NCBI GenBank assembly: GCA_050330995.1
Contig: JBHJHI010000053.1
Coordinates: 25,303-89,302 of the forward strand
DNA: 64,000 nt
Source of the DNA: Thermohalobaculum sp050330995
GTDB taxonomy: Bacteria; Pseudomonadota; Alphaproteobacteria; Rhodobacterales; Rhodobacteraceae
Reading direction: 5' to 3'
Part shown: positions 35,386 to 42,990 of the stretch, piece by piece
Layout of the letters: the number at the start of each line of letters is the position of its first letter
How positions within the stretch are numbered: position 1 is the stretch's first letter
Notes under the pieces: model-generated
Databases searched by the model: none
The model's input: only the letters and a program-made list of their open reading frames with translations
Told to the model about the DNA's origin: nothing
Translations under genes and position numbers: made by a program

Positions 35386-36681
35386 ATGGACGCGCAGACT
35401 AAGGATCCCGGCTTCTTCAGCGACAGCCTCGCCGAGCGCGACGCCGACGTGTTCGAGGCGATGGTCGGCGAGCTTCGCCGCCAGCAGGACGAGATCGAGC
35501 TGATCGCCTCGGAGAACATCGCGAGCCGAGCCGTCATGCAGGCGCAGGGTTCGGTGATGACCAACAAGTACGCCGAAGGCTATCCGGGCCGGCGCTACTA
35601 CGCGGGCTGCCAGCACGTCGACGTGGTCGAGAAGCTCGCCATCGAGCGCATCTGCCAGCTCTTCAACTGCCAGTACGCCAACGTGCAGCCGCACTCGGGC
35701 GCGCAGGCCAACCAGGCGGTGATGCTCGCGACCATCAAGCCCGGCGCCACCATCCTCGGCATGGACCTCGCCTCGGGCGGGCACCTGACCCACGGCGCGA
35801 AGCCCAACCTCTCGGGCAAGTGGTTCAACGCGGTGCAGTACGGCGTCAGCACCGAGGACCACCGCATCGACTACGACCAGGTCGCCAAGCTCGCCGAGGA
35901 GCACAAGCCGGAACTTATCTACGCCGGCGGCGCGGCCGTGCCGCGTCAGATCGACTTCGCCAAGTTCCGCGAGATCGCCGATTCGGTGGGCGCGATCCTG
36001 CATGTCGACATGGCCCACTTCTCGGGCCTCGTCGCCGGCGGGCACCACCCGAACCCGCTCGACCACGCCCATGTCGCGACCTCGACCACGCACAAGACGC
36101 TGCGCGGCCCGCGCGGCGGCATCATCCTCACCAACGACGAGGCGCTGGCCAAGAAGTTCAACTCGGCCGTGTTCCCGGGCCTCCAGGGCGGGCCGCTGAT
36201 GCACGTGATCGCCGCCAAGGCGATCGCCTTCGGCGAGGCGCTGCGCCCCGAGTACCGCGCCTACATCGCGCAGGTGATCGAGAACGCGCAGGCCATGGCC
36301 GACGAGCTGATGAAGGGCGGGCTCGACATCGTCACCAAGGGCACCGACACCCACCTCTGCCTCGTCGACCTGCGTCCCAAGGGCGTCACCGGCGACATCG
36401 CCGAGCAGGCGCTGCTCCGCGCGCACATCACCTGCAACAAGAACGGCATCCCCTTCGACCCCGAGCCGCCGATGAAGACCTCCGGCCTGCGCCTCGGCTC
36501 GCCGGCGGGCACGACGCGCGGCTTCGGCGCGGAGGAGTTCCGCGAGGTCGCGCGCCTCATCGTCGAGGTGATCGACGGCCTCGCCGCCAACGGCCCCGAG
36601 GGCAACGAGGGCGTCGAGAAGACGGTCAAGGAGAAGGTGCTGGCGCTCACGGGACGCTTCCCGATCTACCAAGCGCTCTGA
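35386..36681 (+). CDS. glyA: Serine hydroxymethyltransferase
   Basis: A 431-residue PLP enzyme converting serine and tetrahydrofolate to glycine and 5,10-methylene-THF. IELIASENIASRAVM and TNKYAEGYPGRRYYAGC at the N-terminus, HVDMAHFSGLVAGG, and the PLP lysine in TSTTHKTLRGPRGG (Lys237). Length and motifs are standard. ATG 35386 follows a strong agggagaaggaa element. A 9-bp hairpin 59 bases after the stop separates it from the next genes. Confidence 0.98.
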   Translation: MDAQTKDPGFFSDSLAERDADVFEAMVGELRRQQDEIELIASENIASRAVMQAQGSVMTNKYAEGYPGRRYYAGCQHVDVVEKLAIERICQLFNCQYANVQPHSGAQANQAVMLATIKPGATILGMDLASGGHLTHGAKPNLSGKWFNAVQYGVSTEDHRIDYDQVAKLAEEHKPELIYAGGAAVPRQIDFAKFREIADSVGAILHVDMAHFSGLVAGGHHPNPLDHAHVATSTTHKTLRGPRGGIILTNDEALAKKFNSAVFPGLQGGPLMHVIAAKAIAFGEALRPEYRAYIAQVIENAQAMADELMKGGLDIVTKGTDTHLCLVDLRPKGVTGDIAEQALLRAHITCNKNGIPFDPEPPMKTSGLRLGSPAGTTRGFGAEEFREVARLIVEVIDGLAANGPEGNEGVEKTVKEKVLALTGRFPIYQAL

Positions 36682-36739
36682 CGCCCTGGCGGGGCGCCCC
36701 CGAGGCGCCGCGGCCGCTGCCTCGGCGCAACACCCCGGC

Positions 36740-36762
36740 GCGCGGCCCGACGCGGGCCGCGC
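36740..36762 (+). terminator. Hairpin terminator candidate after glyA
   Basis: GCGCGGCCC (36740-36748) pairs perfectly with GGGCCGCGC (36754-36762) around a five-base loop, followed by the pyrimidine run ccttccct. The position after a highly expressed gene fits a terminator, although the T-tract is poor. Confidence 0.55.
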
Positions 36763-36856
36763 CCTTCCCTCGGGTAGGCCATGGACAACCATGGCGCGAA
36801 CGGCTTCTGTCCCTCCCCGGGACAGGAGCCGCGCCGCCGGGGAGGCACGCCGCGCC

Positions 36857-37690
36857 ATGACCGACGTCGCGCACGGCCGCCTCGGGTTCGCGCTCGGGAC
36901 CGGGACGCTCTCCGAGGAGCGTCTCGGCTTCTATCTGCGCCTCGCCGCCGCCGTCGCGATGCTCTCGGTGCTGGTCGAGACGGCGCTCGATCTCGAGGGC
37001 AACCTGCGCTTCGAGCGCTGGCACCTCGTCGCGGCGAGCGCGGGCATGGCGCTCGCGACCCCGGGCGTGCTCGTCGCGCGGTTCAGCCGGCCGGCCCTCG
37101 CGCTGTTCGGCGCCTGCCTCGTCGTCTACGCCGCGACCAAGTGGGCGGCCTACCACAACCACGGCTGGCTCAGCGTCTGGACGCTGCCCGTTGCCGCCGC
37201 CTTCGGCGCGCGCTGGTGGGAGAGCGATCTCTTCCGCTGGTACCTGCGCGCGACGCTCGGCGTGGTCATGCTCGCGGCCGCGGCGCAGAAGCTGCTGGCG
37301 GGCACCTATCTCGACGGCAGCTACATCACCTACCTGAGCCTGCACGGCGAGCCGACCGAGCGGATGTTCGCCTTCCTCTGCGGCGAGGCGGCGGCGCAGG
37401 GCTCCTGCGCGGCGCACCGCGCGCTCGGGACGTTCCTTGTGGCGTGGCAGATCGGGGTCGGGCTCCTGCTGCTCGCGGGGCTCAGGAGCCTTCTGTTCCT
37501 GTTCGTCGAGGTCGGCTTCCTGCTCGGGGCCGGGCTGTTCGCCGACGAGATGAACTTCCAGGTACTCAACGTGGCGCTGCTCACCATCGCCTTCGGCTAC
37601 AGCATGCGCCCCTGGCTCTGCGCCGCCTGCCTCGCGCTGCTGGCGCTCGACGCGGTCGGCATCGGCACCGTGGTGGCCCATGTCCTCTAG
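36857..37690 (+). CDS. Polytopic membrane protein, unknown function
   Basis: A 277-residue protein with about seven hydrophobic helices, for example FYLRLAAAVAMLSVLVETALD, LALFGACLVVYAATKW and LLFLFVEVGFLLGAGLFADEMNF. The arrangement with a bulky aromatic-rich periplasmic loop (HNHGWLSVWTL) vaguely recalls HTTM/DoxX-like proteins, but I cannot confirm it. ATG 36857 follows ggagg; an upstream in-frame ATG at 36791 encodes a non-conserved Arg-rich stretch. It overlaps the next gene by 11 bases. Confidence 0.65.
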   Translation: MTDVAHGRLGFALGTGTLSEERLGFYLRLAAAVAMLSVLVETALDLEGNLRFERWHLVAASAGMALATPGVLVARFSRPALALFGACLVVYAATKWAAYHNHGWLSVWTLPVAAAFGARWWESDLFRWYLRATLGVVMLAAAAQKLLAGTYLDGSYITYLSLHGEPTERMFAFLCGEAAAQGSCAAHRALGTFLVAWQIGVGLLLLAGLRSLLFLFVEVGFLLGAGLFADEMNFQVLNVALLTIAFGYSMRPWLCAACLALLALDAVGIGTVVAHVL

Positions 37691-38255
37691 CCCCTCCCCC
37701 GGATCAGCGATCGCGGCACGGCTCGGCCTGCCCGCGCGCGGGACGGCGCCGGGGCGGCTCTGGGCGCTCGTGGTCGTGCTCCTCGCGCTGCACGTCGGCT
37801 GGGTGGCCACGCACCTGAGCCTCGTCGCGAACGAGCGCATCAACCCCTGGAAGCTCGGCGGCTACGGCATGTACACCGTGCCGCACAAGAACCCGCTCGC
37901 GCACGTCTTCCTCTACGACCGGCAGGCGGGGCGCTGGCGCGAGCTGCCGCGCTCGGCGGGCAAGTTCAACTCCTTCGCCTTCGACACCGCCAACCACCTG
38001 CACGTGTTCCGCTGCCGCCCCCCGAGCGAGGCGTCGCTGGTCGGCTTCCTCGACGAGAACCCGCACCTGCGCCACCGCGAGCTGACGCTCGTGATCAGCG
38101 AGCTGGCCTTCCTCGACGACCCGATCCGGGCCGAGCGCCAGGCGCAGTCGCGCGTGCAGATCGCCTGGGGCGGGCGCGGGCGCTTCGGCTATCGCGGCGA
38201 GGTCTGCGGCGAACGCTTCGAGGGCGAGGTCGCCTACGCCCCGCCCGATGCCTGA
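37680..38255 (+). CDS. Membrane-anchored protein, partner of the preceding gene, unknown function
   Basis: A 191-residue protein with one N-terminal helix (LWALVVVLLALHVGWVATHL) and a soluble domain of about 140 residues containing NERINPWKLGGYGMYTVPHKN and two Cys (FRCRPP and GEVCGERF). It starts 11 bases inside the preceding membrane gene, implying a coupled two-gene unit. I recognise no family; the pair may form a membrane complex. Confidence 0.6.
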   Translation: MSSSPSPGSAIAARLGLPARGTAPGRLWALVVVLLALHVGWVATHLSLVANERINPWKLGGYGMYTVPHKNPLAHVFLYDRQAGRWRELPRSAGKFNSFAFDTANHLHVFRCRPPSEASLVGFLDENPHLRHRELTLVISELAFLDDPIRAERQAQSRVQIAWGGRGRFGYRGEVCGERFEGEVAYAPPDA

Positions 38256-38318
38256 TCCCGTCGGCGAGGCTCGTCGCGGCTTGTCTCGCGGGCGCGCGCC
38301 GTCGTAACGCAATTTCCC

Positions 38319-38912
38319 ATGAGACATCCGCTTCGAGGACCGACCCGTCGCGGCGTGCTCGCCGGAGCGGGCGCGCTCGCCGGAGCGGGCATGCTCCCCG
38401 CCTCCGGCCCGCGTGCCGCGATCGGCCCGTTCGAGCGCCTCGGCGAGTGGCGCACCCACGCGATCATGACCCATGCCGTCGCGCCGGGCGCCGAGGACCC
38501 GGCGACCCTCGACCCCGGCGACTGCGCCACGCAGCGCAACCTCTCGAACATCGGCCGGGCGCAGGCGCAGAAGGCGGGCGCGCTCCTGCGCGCGGCCGAC
38601 GCCTCGATCGACCGGGTGCTGTCGAGCCGCTACTGCCGCTGCCTCGACACCGCGCGGCTGCTCGACCTCGGCGCGGTGGAGACGCTGGCGCTGCTCGACC
38701 CCCTGGCCGACGGCGAGGCCGGGGCGCGGGTCGAGACGCTCGCGGCTCGCCTCGTCGCGCTGCCCCCGGAGACGACCGCGGTGCTGGTCACGCATCCGGG
38801 CCTGGTCGCGGCCATGCTGGGCCGTCACGCGCGCTCGGGCGAGATCTTCGTCGTCCGCCTCTCCGCCACGGGCGGGATCACGCCGCTCGGCAGCCGCGCC
38901 GTCGAGGCGTGA
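38319..38912 (+). CDS. Tat-exported histidine-phosphatase-fold protein with altered RHG motif
   Basis: A 197-residue protein of the histidine phosphatase superfamily. The N-terminus TRRGVLAGAGALAGAG is a twin-arginine-type signal, so export is likely. The core keeps the family pattern (HAVAPGAEDP, CATQRNLSNIGRAQA, SSRYCRCLDTA, VLVTHPGLV), but the catalytic Arg-His-Gly reads Thr51-His52-Ala. The second His (VTHPGLV) and a phosphate-binding Arg (SSRYCR) remain. Activity is therefore uncertain. No Shine-Dalgarno is obvious before ATG 38319, although the homologous domain is intact. Confidence 0.75.
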   Translation: MRHPLRGPTRRGVLAGAGALAGAGMLPASGPRAAIGPFERLGEWRTHAIMTHAVAPGAEDPATLDPGDCATQRNLSNIGRAQAQKAGALLRAADASIDRVLSSRYCRCLDTARLLDLGAVETLALLDPLADGEAGARVETLAARLVALPPETTAVLVTHPGLVAAMLGRHARSGEIFVVRLSATGGITPLGSRAVEA

Positions 38913-38922
38913 GGGCGCCCGC

Positions 38923-39558
38923 TCAGCGCCGGACGCGGACCCGCTCGGGCGGATAGGCCAGATTCCCCTGATCGCCGTACTGCTCCTGATGGCAGGCGTT
39001 GCAGGCGCTCGCCACGTCGGCCGCGATCGGCACGCCGTCGGCGCCGACGAGGTAGTAGTACCAGTCGTTCGTCTCCGGGCTGACGCCGTCCTCGACCTTC
39101 TCCATGAAGTAGAGCGGCCCCGGCCGGGGCTCGCCGGCCTCGACGGAGAAGCTCTCCATCGCGAGCACCGTGCCGGGCGGGATCGAGGGCGAAGCCGCGT
39201 AGGCGCGGTAGGCCGCGGCCCCCCTCGGGTTCACGCGGGTGAGCAGGTAGCGCCCGCCGTGCGCGCCGGACCGGGCGGGGGCCGCGTGCGCGCGCGGCCA
39301 GTCGCGGTAGTCGGCCACGCGATCGGCGGGGATCCAGAGCTTCGGTCCCTCGCGGTAGCCCGCGAGCATCGCGTCCTCGATCCGCGCGTAGAGGGCCGCG
39401 GCCTCGCGCGCCTCCGGGTCGAGGCTCGCGGGCGCGGCGCTCGCCCGCACGGCGGGCGCCGGCGTGCGCGGCGCCCCGGACCCGGTGCCGCAGGCGGCGA
39501 GCGCGAGCGCGGCGAGGAGGGCGGGCAACCGGCGCGGCGGCGTGGGACGGGCGGTCAT
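38923..39558 (-). CDS. Cytochrome P460-like lipoprotein with one CxxCH haem site
   Basis: A 211-residue protein with a lipobox (ALALAACG) at the end of a signal peptide, then a Pro/Ala linker, and a domain with LYFMEKVEDGVSPETNDWYYYLV and a single CNACHQEQYG haem c attachment motif near the C-terminus. Length, domain and haem position fit cytochrome P460/c'-beta-like proteins, known for hydroxylamine or nitric oxide chemistry. The substrate here is unknown. ATG 39558 follows tggagaga. Confidence 0.75.
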   Translation of the reverse strand: MTARPTPPRRLPALLAALALAACGTGSGAPRTPAPAVRASAAPASLDPEAREAAALYARIEDAMLAGYREGPKLWIPADRVADYRDWPRAHAAPARSGAHGGRYLLTRVNPRGAAAYRAYAASPSIPPGTVLAMESFSVEAGEPRPGPLYFMEKVEDGVSPETNDWYYYLVGADGVPIAADVASACNACHQEQYGDQGNLAYPPERVRVRR

Positions 39559-39757
39559 GTCTCTCTCCAGGAACCTCGCGCCGTCGGGAGATAGCGCGGC
39601 ATGAGGGCGATTCCCGCACGAGCCGCTCGCCGTCCCGCCCGCGCGATGTTGCGTCCTTGCCGCGCATATTGCGCCACGGCGACAAATTCGCCCCATCTCT
39701 CGCCGTCCTCGCGTCAAGCGCGTAAGGTGGCGCCGCGAAAGGGGAAGGAGCCTGGCC

Positions 39758-40228
39758 ATGCGCTGCCCGTTCTGTGGCAACGTCGACACGCAGGTGAAGG
39801 ACTCGCGCCCGGCCGAGGACCACGTCGCGATCCGGCGCCGGCGGCTCTGCCCCTCCTGCGGCGGGCGCTTCACTACCTACGAGCGCGTGCAGCTGCGCGA
39901 CCTCGTCGTCATCAAGAAGAACGGCCGGCGCGAGCCGTTCGACCGCGACAAGCTCGCGCGCTCGATCAAGATCGCGCTGCAGAAGCGCCCGATCGAGAGC
40001 GAGCGCGTCGAGCAGATGATCTCCGGCATCGTCCGACGGCTGGAGAGCATGGGCGACGTCGACATCCCTTCGACGACGATCGGCGAGATCGTGATGGAGA
40101 GCCTCGCGCGCGTGGACACCGTCGGCTACGTGCGCTTCGCTTCGGTCTACAAGAACTTCCAGGAAGTGGCCGATTTCGAGGAGTTCGTCTCCGAGCTGCG
40201 CCCGAGCCGCGAGCCGGGCGGCGCCTGA
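39758..40228 (+). CDS. nrdR: Transcriptional repressor NrdR
   Basis: A 156-residue NrdR that represses ribonucleotide reductase genes in response to dATP/ATP. The zinc ribbon uses C3/C6 and C31/C34 (MRCPFCGN and CPSCGGRF). The ATP-cone begins at VIKKNGRREPFDRDKL. The start at ATG 39758 follows ggaagg. ribD starts four bases after its stop, a linkage common in proteobacteria. Confidence 0.97.
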   Translation: MRCPFCGNVDTQVKDSRPAEDHVAIRRRRLCPSCGGRFTTYERVQLRDLVVIKKNGRREPFDRDKLARSIKIALQKRPIESERVEQMISGIVRRLESMGDVDIPSTTIGEIVMESLARVDTVGYVRFASVYKNFQEVADFEEFVSELRPSREPGGA

Positions 40229-40232
40229 GGCG

Positions 40233-41363
40233 ATGACCGGCGCGGGCCGGCCGGCCGGCGACGCGCCTTCGGACGCCCGCTGGATGGCCGCGGCGCTCGC
40301 GCTCGCGCGCCGCGCGGTCGGCACCACCTCGCCCAACCCCGCGGTCGCGGCGCTGATCGTGCGCGACGGGCGCCTCCTGGCCCGCGGCGTCACCGCGCCG
40401 GGCGGGCGGCCGCACGCCGAGGCCGTGGCCCTCGCCGCCCTCGCCGCCCGCGGCGAGCCGGCCACCGGGGCGAGCGCCTACGTCACGCTGGAGCCCTGCG
40501 CCCACCACGGGCTGACGCCGCCTTGCGCCGACGCGCTGGTGGCCGCCGGGATCGCCCGCGTGGTCTGCCCGCTCTCGGACCCCGACCCGCGGGTCTCGGG
40601 GCGCGGGTTCGCGCGGCTCGCGGCCGCCGGGGTCGCGGTCGAGACGGGGCTCGGGGCGGCGCAGGCGCGGGCGGTCAACGAGGGGTTCCTGAGCCGGATC
40701 GCGCGTGGCCGGCCGCATCTGACGCTGAAGCTCGCCACCACCCTCGACGGGCGGATCGCCACGCGGACCGGGGAAAGCCGCTGGATCACGGGGCCCGACG
40801 CGCGCCGGCGGGTGCACGCCATGCGGGCGCGGGCCGACGCGGTGATGGTGGGCGTCGGCACGGCGGCGGCCGACGACCCCTCGCTCGACGCGCGCGGCGT
40901 CGGCGCGCGACGCCAGCCGGCGCGGGTGGTGATCGACCCCCGGCTGAGGACGCCGAGCGCGAGCCGCCTGGGCGCGACCGCCACCGGTCAGCCGGTGTGG
41001 CTCCTGCACGGCGCGGACGCGCCGGCGGCGGCGCGGGACGCCTGGACGGCGCTCGGCGCGCGTACCCTGCCCTGCCCGGAGGCGAGGGGCGCGCTCGACC
41101 TCGCCGCCTGCCTGCGCCTGCTCGCGGCCGAAGGGGTGGGCAGCGTGCTCTGCGAGGGCGGCGCCGGGCTCGCGGCCTCGCTGCTGGAGGCCGGGCTCGT
41201 CGACCGCGTCGTGCTGTTCCAGGCCGGCCGCGCGATCGGGGCGGAGGGCGTGGCCGGGATCGGCCCGCTCGGGCTCGACCGCCTCGCCGAGGCGCCGGAC
41301 TTCGCGCTCGCCGCCGTCGAGCGCGCGGGCGCCGACGTCGTGTCGGTCTGGGAGCGGGACTGA
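40233..41363 (+). CDS. ribD: Bifunctional riboflavin deaminase/reductase
   Basis: A 376-residue two-domain enzyme for the second and third steps of riboflavin synthesis. The N-terminal deaminase carries the zinc motifs RPHAEAVAL and EPCAHHGLTPPCADAL; the C-terminal reductase starts near HLTLKLATTLDGRIATRTGESRW (shown here as the family-typical segment around residue 165) and has LCEGGAGLAASLL. ATG 40233 is four bases after nrdR. No FMN riboswitch is visible upstream. Confidence 0.96.
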   Translation: MTGAGRPAGDAPSDARWMAAALALARRAVGTTSPNPAVAALIVRDGRLLARGVTAPGGRPHAEAVALAALAARGEPATGASAYVTLEPCAHHGLTPPCADALVAAGIARVVCPLSDPDPRVSGRGFARLAAAGVAVETGLGAAQARAVNEGFLSRIARGRPHLTLKLATTLDGRIATRTGESRWITGPDARRRVHAMRARADAVMVGVGTAAADDPSLDARGVGARRQPARVVIDPRLRTPSASRLGATATGQPVWLLHGADAPAAARDAWTALGARTLPCPEARGALDLAACLRLLAAEGVGSVLCEGGAGLAASLLEAGLVDRVVLFQAGRAIGAEGVAGIGPLGLDRLAEAPDFALAAVERAGADVVSVWERD

Positions 41364-41456
41364 ACCTCCGCGGCGGACGGCGCCCGCGCCGATCGCGCTT
41401 GCTCCCGCACGGGCCCCCGGCTACCTCGCGCGCGAGGATCGGCGCGGAGGGTCGTG

Positions 41457-42068
41457 ATGTTCACCGGCATCGTACGCGAGGTGGGCGAGGTCTCGTCGAT
41501 CGAGCCCCGCGGCGACACCCGCGTCGAGATCGCCTGCGCGCGGCCCGAGGCCGAGATCGAGATCGGCGCCTCGATCGCCTGCTCGGGGGTCTGCCTGACG
41601 GTGGTGGCCAAGGGTACGCGGGACGGGCGCACCTGGTTCGCGGTCGACGCTTCCGGCGAGACCCGCTCCGTGACGACGCTGAAGCACTGGCGCGAGGGGG
41701 CGAAGGTCAACCTAGAGCCCTCGCTCCGGGGCGGCGACGAACTCGGCGGCCACATCGTCGCGGGCCACGTCGACGGCGTCGGGCGGGTGGTCGAGGTCGT
41801 GCCCGAGGGCGGCTCGCACCGCGTCGCGATCGCGGCTCCCGCGAGCCTCGCGCGCTATCTGGCGCCCAAGGGCTCGGTCGCGGTCGACGGCATCTCGCTC
41901 ACCGTCAACGCGGTCGAGGATCGCGCGGAGGAGACGGTGTTCGCGATCAACGTGATCCCGCACACCTGGGCGGTGACGACGCTGGCCGACGCCGCGCCGG
42001 GCACGGAGGTCAACCTGGAGATCGACGTGCTGGCGCGTTACGTCGCGCGGATGCGCGAGACGGGCTGA
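41457..42068 (+). CDS. ribE: Riboflavin synthase alpha chain
   Basis: A 203-residue protein of two homologous lumazine-binding domains that dismutates two lumazines into riboflavin and the pyrimidine intermediate. The N-terminal MFTGIVREVG, the first-domain ASIACSGVCLTV and second-domain GSVAVDGISLTVN show the duplication. ATG 41457 gives the canonical MFTGIV start and follows ggagg; GTG 41454 directly before it is less likely. Lies 93 bases after ribD. Confidence 0.96.
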   Translation: MFTGIVREVGEVSSIEPRGDTRVEIACARPEAEIEIGASIACSGVCLTVVAKGTRDGRTWFAVDASGETRSVTTLKHWREGAKVNLEPSLRGGDELGGHIVAGHVDGVGRVVEVVPEGGSHRVAIAAPASLARYLAPKGSVAVDGISLTVNAVEDRAEETVFAINVIPHTWAVTTLADAAPGTEVNLEIDVLARYVARMRETG

Positions 42069-42197
42069 GCGTAGGGGCCTGCCGCGGGTAGGGGCGCGGG
42101 GGCGCGTCACCGGCCCGGCCGGGAGCCGTCGATCCGGCTCGCCTGTCGCCCGCGTCGGCTCTTGGCACCGCGCGCCGGTCCGCTACCTCGCTGCACC

Positions 42198-42863
42198 ATG
42201 AGCGATCTGTTCGACACCGCCGGCCCCTCGGACGAGACGCCGGGCGAGCCGCCCCGCCCCGAGACCCACGACGCGCTGCTGCGCGCGGCGGCCGAGTGCC
42301 GGCGCTGCCCGCTCTGGGAGGACACGACGCAGGTGGTCGTCTCGGATGGCACCCCGACGGCGGATCTGATGTTCGTGGGCGAGCAGCCGGGCGACAAGGA
42401 GGATCTGGCCGGCAAGCCCTTCGTCGGGCCGGCGGGGCAGCTGTTCGACATCGCGCTGAGCCGGGTCGGGATCGAGCGCCAGACGGCTTACGTCACGAAC
42501 GCGGTCAAGCACTTCAAGCATTTCAAGCGCGGCAGCCGGCGCATCCACGAGAAGCCGGGGGTGGCCGAGATCGACGCCTGCCGCTGGTGGCTCGACGCCG
42601 AGCGCCGGATCGTGCGCCCGAAGCTGATCGTGGCGCTCGGCGCCTCCGGCGCGCGCGGCGTCACCAAGCGGCAGGTCACGATCTCGCGCGAGCGCGGCGT
42701 CGTGCGCGCGCTCGACGACGGCCCCGAGCACGTCATGATCACCATCCACCCCTCGGCGCTGCTGCGCATCCCGGACGACCAGCCCGCGAAGAAGCGCACG
42801 GAATGGTACGCCTTCCTCGGCGATCTGGAGACCGCGCGCGACTGGCTGGCCAAGGCCGGCTGA
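42198..42863 (+). CDS. udgX: UdgX-type uracil-DNA glycosylase
   Basis: A 221-residue family of uracil-DNA glycosylases related to family 4. Motif A is VGEQPGDKEDLAGKPFVGPAG, motif B IHPSALLR, and the iron-sulfur Cys pair CRRC near residue 33. The KRRIH-type insertion reads GSRRIHEKPG with His117, the residue that in UdgX attacks the abasic sugar and leaves the enzyme covalently on DNA. ATG 42198 is used; a weak in-frame ATG at 42162 is rejected. The gene sits within the riboflavin block. Confidence 0.88.
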   Translation: MSDLFDTAGPSDETPGEPPRPETHDALLRAAAECRRCPLWEDTTQVVVSDGTPTADLMFVGEQPGDKEDLAGKPFVGPAGQLFDIALSRVGIERQTAYVTNAVKHFKHFKRGSRRIHEKPGVAEIDACRWWLDAERRIVRPKLIVALGASGARGVTKRQVTISRERGVVRALDDGPEHVMITIHPSALLRIPDDQPAKKRTEWYAFLGDLETARDWLAKAG

Positions 42864-42990
42864 GGCGGCGGGCCGGCCCTGCGACCAGGGCACGCGTCGC
42901 TCGCCCGCCGCCCGCCCCCCGGCGCTCTGGCCAAGCGGCGGGCGCGGGTCTATCTCCGCGGTCTCACGTAAGCCGAGGGGGCCGCCGCCC

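Noticed and set aside
41364..42990. FMN riboswitch or RFN element near the riboflavin genes
   Set aside because: I looked in the gaps upstream of ribD, ribE, udgX and ribB and found none of the conserved RFN blocks.
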